DNA of 64,000 bases from CAWCKS01 sp963796195 (lineage in GTDB: Bacteria > Pseudomonadota > Alphaproteobacteria > Rhizobiales > Xanthobacteraceae): NCBI GenBank assembly GCA_963796195.1, contig CAWCKS010000008.1, forward strand, positions 124,001 to 188,000, written 5' to 3'. Below the pieces are notes generated by a model. The model was not told where the DNA came from, made no database searches, and saw only the letters and a program-made list of their open reading frames with translations. Shown one piece after another: positions 38,934 through 48,542 of this stretch; the first letter of the stretch is position 1, and every line of letters begins with the position of its first letter. The position numbers and the translations under genes are program-made.

Positions 38934-40299
38934 GACCTTCACCTCTTCGACGTTCAAGCTGGCGCTGATCGCGATCGGAACGTTTGGCGTGATCGTCGCG
39001 GCGATCTTCATCTATGTCTACACGTCAACATCCTCTTATGTGCGGAGCCGGTCGGATCGCGCGATCCTGTCGGAGTTCGCCAGTCTTCAGGGGACCTACG
39101 ACCGCTCGGGCCGCGACGAGCTGATCGCCCTGATTGCTGAGCGCATCGCCGACAAGAGCTTTGCGGATAATGTCTATCTGTTGACGGATGGGTCGGGCGC
39201 TATCCTTGCGGGCAACCTGGCCGTCGTCCCGTTGGTTTCACAGGGGGCGCACGGATGGCAGGAGTTCCGCGTGCCGGCGCCGGCACCCGGTGCCAACCGC
39301 TTGGCGCTGGTGCGCGCCATGCTCGAGCCGCTGTCAAATGGCGACCGCTTGCTGGTCGGGCGCGATATCAGCGAGCTCGACAACTTCACCGACCAGATCA
39401 GGCTGGCATTGATCTTTGGCCTCGCGCTGATTTTCGTGCTCGCGGCCGTCGCGAGTATCCTGGTGACGCGGCGGACGGTCGGACGCATCGAGCAGATCAA
39501 TGCCACGAGCCGTGACATCATGCAGAGCGGCCTCGACAAGCGCATCCCGCTGCGGGGCTCGCACGACGAATGGGATCGTGTTGCCGAAAACCTCAATTTG
39601 ATGCTCGACCGCATCGAGATTCTGATGGGAGAGGTCAAGCAGGTCAGCGACAACGTCGCGCATGATTTGAGAACGCCGCTGACGCGGATGCGCGGACGCC
39701 TTGAGACTGCGCTTCACCGCGAGCGCAGCGCGGAGCATGATCAGGCGCTGATCGGCGATACCATCGCCGATCTCGATGCGGTCTTGCGGATCTTTGCGTC
39801 GCTCACGCGAATTGCGCAAATCGAGACCAAGGCGCGCAAGGGTGGGTTTCATATCGTCAATCTCGCCGAGATCGTGGGCGAGGTCGTCGAACTCTACGAC
39901 GCCGCCGCCGAGCAGGATGGTACCAGCCTCACCATGACGGGCGGACCGGACATGCTGGTGACCGGCGATCGCGATTTGATCTTCGATGCCATCGCCAATC
40001 TGGTTGATAACGCGATCAAGCATGGCCGCGCCGGCGGGCATGTGGCCGTTGCAGCCGAGCACGTCGATGGCGAGGCTGTCATCACGATTGCAGACGAAGG
40101 GCCGGGGATTCCCGCCGATCAGCGGGATCACGTCTTCAAGCGCTTCTATCGGCTCGAGCAGGGGCGGTGCGCGCCCGGAAACGGTCTTGGATTGAGTCTC
40201 GTGTCCGCCGTGGCACGTCTTCACGGCGTGCGGGTCGAACTGCTCGATAATGCGCCGGGATTGAAGGTCCGCTTGTGGTTCGCTTCGCAGGGCAACTAG
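38920..40299 (+). CDS. Sensor histidine kinase (HAMP, HisKA, HATPase)
   Basis: 459 residues. Two transmembrane helices (about 12-34 and 161-183) enclose a periplasmic sensor domain of about 125 residues. A HAMP segment follows, then HisKA with His248 in NVAHDLRTPLTRMRGR, N box FDAIANLVDNAIKHG, G1 DEGPGIP and G2 GNGLGLSLV. GTG 38920 overlaps the regulator gene, giving coupled translation. The layout resembles metal- or envelope-stress sensors of the QseC/CusS type, but the ligand is unknown. Confidence 0.92.
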   Translation: MLLAKTFTSSTFKLALIAIGTFGVIVAAIFIYVYTSTSSYVRSRSDRAILSEFASLQGTYDRSGRDELIALIAERIADKSFADNVYLLTDGSGAILAGNLAVVPLVSQGAHGWQEFRVPAPAPGANRLALVRAMLEPLSNGDRLLVGRDISELDNFTDQIRLALIFGLALIFVLAAVASILVTRRTVGRIEQINATSRDIMQSGLDKRIPLRGSHDEWDRVAENLNLMLDRIEILMGEVKQVSDNVAHDLRTPLTRMRGRLETALHRERSAEHDQALIGDTIADLDAVLRIFASLTRIAQIETKARKGGFHIVNLAEIVGEVVELYDAAAEQDGTSLTMTGGPDMLVTGDRDLIFDAIANLVDNAIKHGRAGGHVAVAAEHVDGEAVITIADEGPGIPADQRDHVFKRFYRLEQGRCAPGNGLGLSLVSAVARLHGVRVELLDNAPGLKVRLWFASQGN

Positions 40300-40413
40300 C
40301 GAAGCTCATACGCCACACGCGTTAATCACGTTGCGCGTTAACGATGGCACGGCGTTTTCGCGCAGCCGTATAACGCTCCGGTCAAGCTCGATCATCTTTC
40401 GAGGTCGCTGACC

Positions 40414-40618
40414 ATGGCCATTGCGATCTACACCGCCTGCGCGCATGTCGCTGTTGTTCATCGGCTGGGCTGTCGCCTTCGCCGTTGCGATGGGCGTCGG
40501 CGAGTTCTGGCCGCCGGCAAAATTCTTCGTCATGACCGGGATCGGCGCGTGGTGGACGTTCACCTGCGTGGTGATCGTCCGCTGCGAAACCGAGCGCGCG
40601 ACGCTGGCGTCAGAATAA
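40414..40618 (+). CDS. Small membrane protein (start region frameshifted)
   Basis: A C-terminal frame MSLLFIGWAVAFAVAMGVGE, FWPPAKFFVMTG and WWTFTCVVIVRC forms two hydrophobic helices (ATG 40445). ATG 40414, preceded by GAGG, begins MAIAIYT in another frame and would join it after one indel near 40435, giving about 68 residues. No family recognised. I give moderate weight because the hydrophobic pattern and ribosome site agree. Confidence 0.45.
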
Positions 40619-40631
40619 GCCATCGCAGAAT

Positions 40632-41222
40632 TCACGCGGCGCGTGGCCCGAAGCGTCTGGATAGCAACGCGACCGGCGCGACGAAACCAAGCGTCCACAC
40701 GAACCTCGCAGCAAGCGGCGCGAACAGCGCAGTGATCGCGCCAATAAGAAATATGACCATGACCGCGCCCGCGGCGCCCAGCGACGGCCAATCGCGCCGG
40801 GACGATGTCGCCATCCACCACAAAGCGAAATTGAGGACAGAAATCAGAAAAAGGTGAAAGCCGTAGAGTGCAACAATGTCCCTTGCGTCGGGGTAGGAGC
40901 CATGAAGGCCCGAGGTCACTGGCAATCCGATGATCGATAACAGGAACAGCAGGTTGAACAGCACCGCGGCGCGGCTCATCTCCGCCGCATAGGCCAGGCG
41001 CCGTTGATGACTGAACCAGAACAGGCCCGCGACGATGAATCTCAGAAGCAGCGCCAGCAAGTGCGGCGCATAGGCATGCACAAATGCTGCCCAATCGGGT
41101 GTCGCGTTTCCCAGCTTGTCCTTCGGAAAACCAGAAGCGAGCAGCGTCATCGCGACGCCAAAGATCGTATTGCTCAAGGATTCGAAACGACGCGCTTCAA
41201 AAAGCTCAGCTTGATCTGACAT
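40632..41222 (-). CDS. TMEM175/DUF1211-like membrane protein
   Basis: 196-residue protein with about six hydrophobic helices. The N-terminal RRFESLSNTIFGVAMTLLA matches the pore-helix signature of bacterial TMEM175 potassium channels (RxxxFSDGVFAIAxTLL), though the central Phe-Ser-Asp is replaced by Leu-Ser-Asn. HQRRLAYAAEMSRAAVLFNLLFLL is also typical. Channel activity is inferred from family only; the altered signature could change it. Confidence 0.7.
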   Translation of the reverse strand: MSDQAELFEARRFESLSNTIFGVAMTLLASGFPKDKLGNATPDWAAFVHAYAPHLLALLLRFIVAGLFWFSHQRRLAYAAEMSRAAVLFNLLFLLSIIGLPVTSGLHGSYPDARDIVALYGFHLFLISVLNFALWWMATSSRRDWPSLGAAGAVMVIFLIGAITALFAPLAARFVWTLGFVAPVALLSRRFGPRAA

Positions 41223-41264
41223 CGGGTGTTCGATGAGTTGCCTTCAAAGAGAGGCTGCCGAAAC

Positions 41265-42493
41265 TTACGCACCCTGCCGCAATCGTGCCAGCACTTTTAG
41301 CCCGGCATAGCCATCGGCGGGTGACAACCCCGCCTTCGCTTGAAAATTTTTCACCGCGGCCATGGTGTCGTTGCCGACACGGCCGTCGGTACCGCCGGTG
41401 TCGAAGCCCATTTGCGTCAGCCGTGTCTGGACTTCCTTGATCTCGGTAAGCGTTAACGCGCGCTCCGAACCAGGGAACGGCTGAACGAACGGCGGTGCGC
41501 CGAGAATACGGTCGCCGAGATGGCAGATCGAGAGCGCGTAATTCATCGACGGATTGTAGCTTTTCACCGCATAGAAATTCGCACCCACCAGGAACGCCGG
41601 TCCGCCGGGCACCGGTACCCAGAGCTGCGCCGTCGCCTTCGGCTGCGGAAAGGCTTCGCCGTCGGCACGCGTCACGCCGGCCTGCGCCCAGGCCTCGTAA
41701 CTGCGATTGCCGCCGGACGCGCCGTTGGCGCGGACCTCATAACCCCAATGCTCGCCGCGGCGATATTTGCCGCGGTTGACGAGGTAGCGCGCGCTGGAGC
41801 CGAGCGCGTCGTCGGGCTTGCCGAACGGCGAGACACGCCCGTCGCCGTCGTAGTCGAAGCCGACATTGAGCCAGACTTCCGGCATCCATTGAGTGTGGCC
41901 CATCGCGCCGGCCCACGAGCCGACCATCTCCTGCGGCGTGCCCCAGCCGCGTTCGACGATGCGCAGCGCGTTGATCAGTTCGCTATCCCAATAGGCGCGC
42001 CGCCGCGGCTCGTTCCAGGCCAGTGCGGCGAGCGACGGAAACACCGGCCTCATGTGGTTCTTCTGCACGATCGGGTCGCCGAAGGTCGAACTCCACGCCC
42101 CACAGCCCGAGCATGATGCCGCGCTCGACGCCAAAATCGCGCTCGATGCGGCCGAGCAGGTCGGCGTTCTGTTTCGCGGCATCCTTGCCGGCGATGATGC
42201 GCCACTCCGAGACACGGCGGTTGATGTACTGCCAGAGCTGTTCGTGGAATTCCGGCTGATTGCGGATTTCCTTGAACACGCTCATGTCGGGTTCGAGGCG
42301 GCCCATCACGCGGTCGAAGGTTTGCGCTGAAATGCCGCGCGACAGTGCACGCGACCGGAACTCGTCGCGCCAGCGGTCGAATTCGGCCGGTGCTGCGAAC
42401 GACGCACGCGGCAAGGCCACCGCAGAAGCCGCGCCAAGCGTGCTCGCAAGCAGATCACGGCGCGTCGGTCTTGAAGGAATCAGGGAGGGTCAT
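41265..42493 (-). CDS. Lytic murein transglycosylase, MltB-like (frameshifted)
   Basis: About 405-residue exported MltB-family enzyme that cleaves glycan strands of murein. From ATG 42493 a leader reads MTLPDSFKTD then, after one indel, RRDLLASTLGAASAVALPRASFA, a Tat-like signal. The domain starts FDRWRDEFRSRALSRGIS and RIERDFGV; after a second shift near 42085 it continues with GPIVQKNHMRPVFPSLAALAWNEPRR-type sequence, the SWAGAMGHTQWMPEVW catalytic region and, from about residue 330, a C-terminal peptidoglycan-binding domain (EIKEVQTRLTQMGFDTGGTDG). Confidence 0.83.
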
Positions 42494-42503
42494 AAGCGCT
42501 ATT

Positions 42504-43334
42504 CTAGCGGGGCTTTCGGGCGAAGGTGTAGCCACAGCGGACTTGTTCCGGGTACCGGCCGGCGGGGTCGAAGGCGAGGAGTGCTGCGCTGAGCTCTGCC
42601 TCGAATGCGGCCTGGCGCGCTCCCAGCGCGTGGGGTGAGAGGACCGAGGTGGATCGGAGGTTGCCGAGCAGCTCGGGCAAATTCCACGTATGGGGGAAGG
42701 CGATGCGGTGGGTAGCGACCTCGACGAAGCCCGCCTCACGCAGCACGGCCTCCTCGTCAGCGGTCGCCTCGGCGAGCGTCGGGTTCGGATTGCCTCCGGT
42801 CCGCTCCGCCAGTGTGCCGACGAAGCGCGTGACAACCTCTGCGAGGGTGCGGCGCCAGCGAGCGTTGCCGTGGAGGAAGCTTTCGATGCCGAGCGTAACC
42901 AACGCACCGCCGCCCTTCAGCCAACCGAAGGCCTTGCCAGCGACGCGGGGGCGGTCGAGCCGATGGAATGCTTCGCCGACGGTGACGAGATCGAAACGAT
43001 CGGCCGGCCCATCGAAGTCTTCTGCGCGCCCGACACTGCAGCGGATCTGGCGGACGCCACCGCGCGCGGCCTCGCGCCGGCCCGCCTCGACCATCTCCGG
43101 CTCCAGATCGACAGCGAGAATCTCGTCAAATCGGTCCGCGATGGCGAGCGCGACGCGGCCCGGGCCGCAGGCGAGGTCGATCAGCTTCGTCCCGGCCGTC
43201 GCGAGTTCTGCCTGAACGAGGAACGACTGCAGAAGCGGCTCCGAATAGTGCAGCCGGTAGCGCACGTAATCGGCTCCGGCACCGACGAAGGCATCAGGGC
43301 GCAGGTTGGGCGGATCGACGTTATCGGCGGTCAT
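42504..43334 (-). CDS. Class I SAM-dependent methyltransferase
   Basis: 276-residue methyltransferase. N-terminal DAFVGAGADYVRYRLHYSEPLL, motif I LIDLACGPGRVALAIADR (about 51-68), ILAVDLEPEMVEAGRREAA, and FDLVTVGEAFHRLDRP. It is of the group often annotated as UbiE-like. The substrate is unknown. It ends 11 bp from the MltB start on the same strand. Confidence 0.78.
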   Translation of the reverse strand: MTADNVDPPNLRPDAFVGAGADYVRYRLHYSEPLLQSFLVQAELATAGTKLIDLACGPGRVALAIADRFDEILAVDLEPEMVEAGRREAARGGVRQIRCSVGRAEDFDGPADRFDLVTVGEAFHRLDRPRVAGKAFGWLKGGGALVTLGIESFLHGNARWRRTLAEVVTRFVGTLAERTGGNPNPTLAEATADEEAVLREAGFVEVATHRIAFPHTWNLPELLGNLRSTSVLSPHALGARQAAFEAELSAALLAFDPAGRYPEQVRCGYTFARKPR

Positions 43335-43379
43335 CCCACGACACTAACGCGCCATCACAACAATTGAAGGCGCTGTTTC

Positions 43380-45098
43380 TCAGGGAACCGCCTTGGTTTG
43401 CACCACGGCCTCGGCGTGATCGCCGCCGGCGCCCAGCGGCCGCGGTTCGGGCGAGGGCGCCGGTGTCATGGTTTCGATCGTTGGCTCGGCGCCATAAAGC
43501 TTACCGCGCGCGCCAATCAAGTGCTCGTAGGACGCGATCAGCGTCGCGTAAGGGTTGACCCAGATCCAGCCATCGCGGGTAAACACCTGGATGTCGAAGT
43601 GCAGGTGGGTGCTGGTGCCGGCGACGCGGTCCATGTAGTTCGACACCGCGCCGATTTTTTCGCCTTCGCTGACCCTGCGGCCGAACAGCACGCCGTCGGT
43701 GTTCATCTGTCCGGGCTCCATGTGCATGTAGCGGAAGCGGACGTGCTCGTTGCGCTCGTTGACCAGCACGAAGGCGGCCTGGTCGACCTTGGCGCGTACC
43801 AGCACGCCGTCACGCACGGCGACGGTCGGATGTCGGCCCGGCGGGCAGCGATCGGTGCGCAGCGCGCAGGTTGCGGGACGGATGTCCTGACCCGTGTGAC
43901 CCCAGCCTCCCGGGCACTGCCAAGCCTCGAAGCTGCGGCCCTCGCAGAAATTGTCCTGCCAGGTGTAGTTGCCGCCAATGGGTTCGTCCGGCGCTGATAA
44001 GTCCTGATTGGGCCGGCAACGCGTGCTATTTTGATTACAGTCGCCCTTGTTCACATATACCTGCGAGTTGACGTAGGCCGGCGTTTCCTGCAGCGGAAAA
44101 CGCATTTGCGCGTAGACCGTCGAGTTCGGCTTGCCGCCGAAGCTGCGATAGCCTGAATGCGCGATCAACTCACCGGCTGCGTGATAGGAAAATTCCTGCG
44201 AAACCTGCAGCGGCCGCTCGACGTCGCCGCCGGCGATCGGAAAACGCGACCGCGCCGGCATGCCGCCGGCAATGCGCAGCGACTTGATGAAGTGCTCGGC
44301 GACCGGGGAGGCCTCGCGGCACGACAGCCGCCGCGTGCGCGCCACGCTGTCGAGGCACAGGATCGAGACGACATAGGGCACGCCGAATTTGGTGAAGGAA
44401 TAGCGGACGAAACCCTCGCGGACGAAGCGCCTGATATCCGGGTAGCTGCCGGCCAGCGACTTGACCGTCTCGCCCTTGCCGCCGGAGGGATCATCGATGT
44501 TGTAGGTGAGCAGCGATCCGGTGACGTGGACCTCGACCGGGCGCGCGAACACGCGCGAGGGCAGGTCGGCCGCGGCGTCGAGCGGCAGCGTGAACACCGC
44601 GTCATAGCCTGATGGCCCGGCTTCGAAGAAATCCGCGTTGTTGAAGCCGGATTGGTAATGCGCCGGCACGAAGTTAGGCGCATCGGTCATGCGGTCGCCG
44701 AGGTAGGAGGCGACATCGAACGGCAGCAGCACCGGGATTGCACTGTTGCCGATCGTCGCGAACATTGGCGAGGTGGCCGCGTTCAGCTCGGTCCAGGTCG
44801 GCGTGCGCCTGCGATTGAACGGATCGGCACGGCCGGCGCCGCCCGGGAAGGTGAGGTAGGCCATCGCCGCGGGGTTGCTCGATACTTCAGTGCGCAATTG
44901 ATCGAGCGCGGCGCGCCAGTCGACCCGCGCAAAGCTGATGCCGGGCCGGACGAATTCATCAGCGTGCAGGGCGGGCGGGTTTGCGACGACGAGAGCAATC
45001 GTCAAGGCGACGGCTGTTGCGACGCCCCGATTGAGCGACTTCAGAAGAGGCGCGCGCACCCGCCGCAATGGACCCTCTGACCTGAACCGTCGTTCCAC
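43380..45098 (-). CDS. M23 family metallopeptidase
   Basis: 572-residue exported protein with a C-terminal M23/LytM peptidase. A hydrophobic anchor or signal (VATAVALTIALVVANPPA) lies near residue 25-45; a long N-terminal domain of about 330 residues has no family I recognise. The peptidase shows GHTGQDIRP (zinc His and Asp), YMHMEPGQ and GTSTHLHFDI (HxH), so zinc ligands look complete. An insert with CALRTDRCPPGRHP between them is unusual. Start GTG 45098 follows GGAAGGAAG. Substrate is probably peptidoglycan cross-links. It lies 28 bp downstream of efp. Confidence 0.85.
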   Translation of the reverse strand: MERRFRSEGPLRRVRAPLLKSLNRGVATAVALTIALVVANPPALHADEFVRPGISFARVDWRAALDQLRTEVSSNPAAMAYLTFPGGAGRADPFNRRRTPTWTELNAATSPMFATIGNSAIPVLLPFDVASYLGDRMTDAPNFVPAHYQSGFNNADFFEAGPSGYDAVFTLPLDAAADLPSRVFARPVEVHVTGSLLTYNIDDPSGGKGETVKSLAGSYPDIRRFVREGFVRYSFTKFGVPYVVSILCLDSVARTRRLSCREASPVAEHFIKSLRIAGGMPARSRFPIAGGDVERPLQVSQEFSYHAAGELIAHSGYRSFGGKPNSTVYAQMRFPLQETPAYVNSQVYVNKGDCNQNSTRCRPNQDLSAPDEPIGGNYTWQDNFCEGRSFEAWQCPGGWGHTGQDIRPATCALRTDRCPPGRHPTVAVRDGVLVRAKVDQAAFVLVNERNEHVRFRYMHMEPGQMNTDGVLFGRRVSEGEKIGAVSNYMDRVAGTSTHLHFDIQVFTRDGWIWVNPYATLIASYEHLIGARGKLYGAEPTIETMTPAPSPEPRPLGAGGDHAEAVVQTKAVP

Positions 45099-45126
45099 AA
45101 CGGCCGCTTCCTTCCAGGTTGCGAGT

Positions 45127-45693
45127 TTAGTCCTTGGCGCGCTCCACGTAAGAGCCATCTTCAGTCATCACCACAATCCGCGTCCCGGCGGCCACGTGGG
45201 GCGGCACCATGGTTCGAACGCCATTCGATAGTTTGGCCGGCTTGTAGGACGACGACGCGGTCTGACCCTTGGTCACCGGCTCTGTCTCGACGACCTCCAG
45301 GGTAGTGCGCTGCGGCAGCTGGATCGCAACGGGCGTGCCCTCGTACATCGATAGCTTCACCGTCATGTTTTCAGTGAGGTACGGCCCGTAGTCGCCGACC
45401 ACGTCCTGGGGAACCTGGATTTGATCGTAGGTCTCGTTGTTCATGAAATGGAAGCCGTCGCCGTCCTGGTACATGAAGTTGAAGTCGCGGTCCTCGACGA
45501 AGGCGCGCTCGACCTGGTCGGTGGTCTTGTAACGCTCTGAGATCTTTACCCCGTCGCTGATGCGCCGCATTTCGAGCTGGCTGACCGGCGTGCCCTTGCC
45601 GGGGTGGATGTTTTCGGCGGTCAGGACGACATATAGCTTGTTGTCGACTTCCAGGATGTTGCCCTTGCGGACCGAGCTGGCGATGACTTTCAC
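45127..45693 (-). CDS. efp: Translation elongation factor P
   Basis: 188-residue EF-P, which rescues ribosomes stalled at consecutive prolines. The KOW-like N-domain carries the modification loop IHPGKGTPV, with Lys33 in the position lysylated by EpmA, and two OB domains follow (YVVLTAENIH, ENMTVKLSMYEGTPVAIQLPQ, ending YVERAKD). GTG 45693 starts VKVIASSVRKG. It is divergent from epmA-epmB, which make the modification; the 123-bp gap must hold both promoters. Confidence 0.95.
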   Translation of the reverse strand: MKVIASSVRKGNILEVDNKLYVVLTAENIHPGKGTPVSQLEMRRISDGVKISERYKTTDQVERAFVEDRDFNFMYQDGDGFHFMNNETYDQIQVPQDVVGDYGPYLTENMTVKLSMYEGTPVAIQLPQRTTLEVVETEPVTKGQTASSSYKPAKLSNGVRTMVPPHVAAGTRIVVMTEDGSYVERAKD

Positions 45694-45816
45694 GGATGAT
45701 GTTCCTGACGATGATTTCTGGCTGGCCCTGTTGGAAAAATGGCTATCCCGGCGGGTCGATTCGGGCTGCAACATACTGATTTGGCCTGCGATTGCTAGTG
45801 CGGGACAGTGCAGAAA

Positions 45817-46869
45817 ATGGCTGTAAGCAGCCCGATTTCGCCCTGGTGGACGCCGGATCGCTTCGCCGACCGCAAGCCATTTCTGGACAAGCGTGCCGCG
45901 ATCACGGCCCGCTTGCGCGCTTTTTTCGCTGAAAATGGCTTTACCGAGGTCGAGACGTCGATCCTGCAGGTCTCTCCGGGCAACGAGACCCATTTGCACG
46001 CGCCGCGGACCGAGATCCGGGGACCGGGGTGTGACCCTGCACCGCGCTACTTGCGCACTTCGCCCGAATTCTCAGCCAAGAAGCTGCTGGCCGCTGGCGA
46101 ACAACGGATTTTCGAGTTCGCAAAAGTGTTCCGCGACCGTGAGCGAAGCGACCTGCATCTCACCGAATTCACGATGCTGGAATGGTACCGGGCGCAGGAA
46201 CCCTACGCCTCCGTGATGGCTGACACCGTTACTGTTGTGGCGAGCGCCGCGGACGCCGCCGGCTCGCGTCATTTCAACTTCCGGGGCCGCAGCATCGACG
46301 CGTTCGCTGAGCCCGAAATGCTGACCGTGGCCGCCGCATTTGAGCACTTTGCCGGTGTCGACCTGCTCGCGACCATCGAGGGCGGCGAGGGCAACCGGCA
46401 ACGGCTCGCCGTGGCCGCCGGCGGCCGAGTCCGCGTTACGGACGACGACACCTGGTCCGATATCTTTGCAAAAGTGTTGGTTGAACATGTCGAGCCAAAC
46501 CTCGGCAATGGCGCGATGACACTGCTTTATGAATATCCGACGCCAGAGGCGGCGCTGGCCCGGGTCAATCCGGACGATCCGCGCGTCGCCGAGCGGTTCG
46601 AGCTCTATGCCTGCGGCGTCGAACTTGCTAACGGCTTCGGCGAATTGACCGATGCGGACGAGCTCCGGCGCAGGTTCACCGCGGCCATGGACGAGAAGCA
46701 GCGGCGCTACGGCGAGCACTACCCGATCGACGAGGATTTTCTCGCCGCAACTGCGCAGATGCCGCCGGCAAGTGGCGTGGCCCTCGGCTTCGATCGGCTG
46801 GTGATGCTGGCGGCCGGTGCGACCGCCGTGGACCAGGTCATTTGGACCCCGCCGCCGCAGGAGAGTTGA
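45817..46869 (+). CDS. epmA: EF-P lysine34-lysyltransferase (EpmA/GenX/PoxA)
   Basis: 350-residue class II lysyl-tRNA-synthetase paralogue that attaches (R)-beta-lysine to EF-P. It lacks the anticodon-binding domain and begins directly with the catalytic part: ITARLRAFFAENGFTEVETSIL, motif 2-like FEFAKVFRDRERSDLHLTEFTMLEWY and motif 3 ASGVALGFDRLVMLAAG. Its presence next to efp and epmB makes the assignment firm. ATG 45817 is used; GTG 45808 is in frame three codons upstream. No strong ribosome site is seen. Confidence 0.93.
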   Translation: MAVSSPISPWWTPDRFADRKPFLDKRAAITARLRAFFAENGFTEVETSILQVSPGNETHLHAPRTEIRGPGCDPAPRYLRTSPEFSAKKLLAAGEQRIFEFAKVFRDRERSDLHLTEFTMLEWYRAQEPYASVMADTVTVVASAADAAGSRHFNFRGRSIDAFAEPEMLTVAAAFEHFAGVDLLATIEGGEGNRQRLAVAAGGRVRVTDDDTWSDIFAKVLVEHVEPNLGNGAMTLLYEYPTPEAALARVNPDDPRVAERFELYACGVELANGFGELTDADELRRRFTAAMDEKQRRYGEHYPIDEDFLAATAQMPPASGVALGFDRLVMLAAGATAVDQVIWTPPPQES

Positions 46870-46879
46870 GACGACGCGA

Positions 46880-47989
46880 ATGGCCGTTGTGAAGATAAGC
46901 AGCGCAGCAGCGACGCGGGATCGGACAATTCGGCGTGTCGACGAGCTTGTCGCCCGCGGCTTTGTTGCCGCGGAGGCCGCGGCCGGGCTCGAAAGCGTGG
47001 TGGCGCGCTACGCTCTGGCGATTACGCCCGATGTTGCAGACCTGATCGATCCAAACGATCCAGGTGATCCGATCGCGCGGCAATATGTGCCGCGGTCGGA
47101 GGAGTTACAGACGACGCCAGCCGAGCGCGCCGATCCGATCGGCGACGACAAGTTCTCGCCGGTCGACGGCATCGTGCACCGCTATCCCGATCGCGTGCTG
47201 TTCAAGCTGGTGCATGTCTGCGCTGTCTATTGCCGGTTCTGCTTCCGCCGCGAGATGGTCGGGCCAGGCAAAGCATCGGCGATGCCGGAGGCGACGTACC
47301 AGAAGGCGCTCGACTACATCCGCTCACGCTCCGAGGTCTGGGAGGTGATCCTGACCGGCGGCGATCCCCTGATGCTGTCGGTGCGTCGGCTCGCCGAGAT
47401 CATGCGTGATCTCGCGCAAATTCCGCATGTGCGGATCATCCGCATCCACAGCCGCATTCCTGTCGCCGATCCCGCGCGCATCACCGACGAGATGGTCGCC
47501 GCCCTGCGGGTCGACGGTGCGACGACATGGCTCGCGGTACATGCCAATCATCCGCGCGAACTGTCGGCGAAGGCGCGTGCCGCGTGCGCACGGCTCGCCG
47601 ATGGCGGTATCCCGCTGGTAAGCCAGTCGGTGCTGCTGCGCGGCGTCAATGACGATGCGGCGACCCTCGAAGCGCTGATGCGAGCGTTCGTCGAGTGTCG
47701 CATCAAGCCGTACTACCTGCATCACGGCGATCTCGCGCCGGGCACGGCGCATCTGCGCACCACGCTCGAAGCCGGGCAGGCGCTGGTTGGGGCGTTGCGC
47801 GGCCGCGTCTCCGGGCTTTGCCAGCCGGAATATGTCATCGATATCCCGGGCGGCTTCGGCAAGGTTCCCCTCGGGCCAAATTACCTGTCGCGCGATGGCA
47901 CAGATGCCTCCGACGCCACGCGCTATCGCCTCATCGATTATTGTGGCGAGGTTCACCTTTATCCGCTGGCGGAGCGCAGCGAGCGATGA
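46880..47989 (+). CDS. epmB: EF-P beta-lysylation protein EpmB (lysine 2,3-aminomutase family)
   Basis: 369-residue radical-SAM aminomutase that converts L-lysine to beta-lysine for EpmA. The cluster motif C-x3-C-x2-C is CAVYCRFC (Cys114, 118, 121). PLP Lys is expected in the C-terminal half near YVIDIPGGFGKVPLGP, typical of the KamA family. It starts 11 bp after epmA and its TGA overlaps the ATG of the next small gene, so the three are co-transcribed. Confidence 0.92.
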   Translation: MAVVKISSAAATRDRTIRRVDELVARGFVAAEAAAGLESVVARYALAITPDVADLIDPNDPGDPIARQYVPRSEELQTTPAERADPIGDDKFSPVDGIVHRYPDRVLFKLVHVCAVYCRFCFRREMVGPGKASAMPEATYQKALDYIRSRSEVWEVILTGGDPLMLSVRRLAEIMRDLAQIPHVRIIRIHSRIPVADPARITDEMVAALRVDGATTWLAVHANHPRELSAKARAACARLADGGIPLVSQSVLLRGVNDDAATLEALMRAFVECRIKPYYLHHGDLAPGTAHLRTTLEAGQALVGALRGRVSGLCQPEYVIDIPGGFGKVPLGPNYLSRDGTDASDATRYRLIDYCGEVHLYPLAERSER

Positions 47990-48219
47990 CGGAACCGCAA
48001 ACGCCCGAGAACCGCAAGGTCGAGGTCGCGCCGCACAAGGAATCCGACGGGGGCAATCGCACGGTCGAAAACATGGTGCTGGCCGGGTTTTTTATCATCC
48101 TGGTTGCAGCGGGTATCTGGCTGCTCGGCACCATGGCCGACGTCCGTAAAGCGCAGGATTGTGCGGCGCAGGGCCGGCGCAACTGCCAGACAATTGAAGT
48201 GCCGGAGCGATCTCGCTAG
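47986..48219 (+). CDS. Small single-helix membrane protein
   Basis: 77 residues: charged N-terminus MTEPQTPENRKVEVAPHKE, one hydrophobic helix MVLAGFFIILVAAGIWLLG, then a short CAAQGRRNCQTIEVP tail with two Cys. It overlaps the epmB stop (ATGA), so it belongs to that operon. No function known; the Cys pair would face either the periplasm or the cytoplasm depending on orientation. Confidence 0.65.
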   Translation: MTEPQTPENRKVEVAPHKESDGGNRTVENMVLAGFFIILVAAGIWLLGTMADVRKAQDCAAQGRRNCQTIEVPERSR

Positions 48220-48253
48220 GTTTGGGTTGGAAGTCTGGTCAAGGAGAATCGCC

Positions 48254-48445
48254 ATGAGAACTTCGACAGCGATCGTTGCGCTCTTCGTGCTTGCGAGCGT
48301 CTCGCAGCTTTCGGCGCAGGATGGACGCTCAAGTTCCGGCGGAAGCTCGACGATGACCCCGTCGAAACCGCTCGGCGTTGGCGAGAAGATACCGCCGCAT
48401 GCGCAGCCCAAGGCGACCGATCTGCCGCCCGGCGCGAGCAGCTAA
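48254..48445 (+). CDS. Small exported protein, possibly longer
   Basis: 63 residues from ATG 48254, 8 nt after AAGGAG: a signal peptide (MRTSTAIVALFVLASVSQLSAQ) then a Ser/Gly/Pro-rich segment (SKPLGVGEKIPPHAQPK). Directly past the stop another frame reads DQISAEDKALDRKLKGICRGC with a stop at 48512. That looks like a true C-terminus with the paired Cys seen in similar small proteins, so a single indel near 48443 may have truncated it. Confidence 0.55.
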   Translation: MRTSTAIVALFVLASVSQLSAQDGRSSSGGSSTMTPSKPLGVGEKIPPHAQPKATDLPPGASS

Positions 48446-48542
48446 TGATCAGATCAGCGCCGAAGACAAGGCGCTCGACCGCAAGCTGAAAGGCATTTGC
48501 CGCGGCTGCTGAGGCTGCTTTCAGAGAGCAGCGTCGGCCCGG

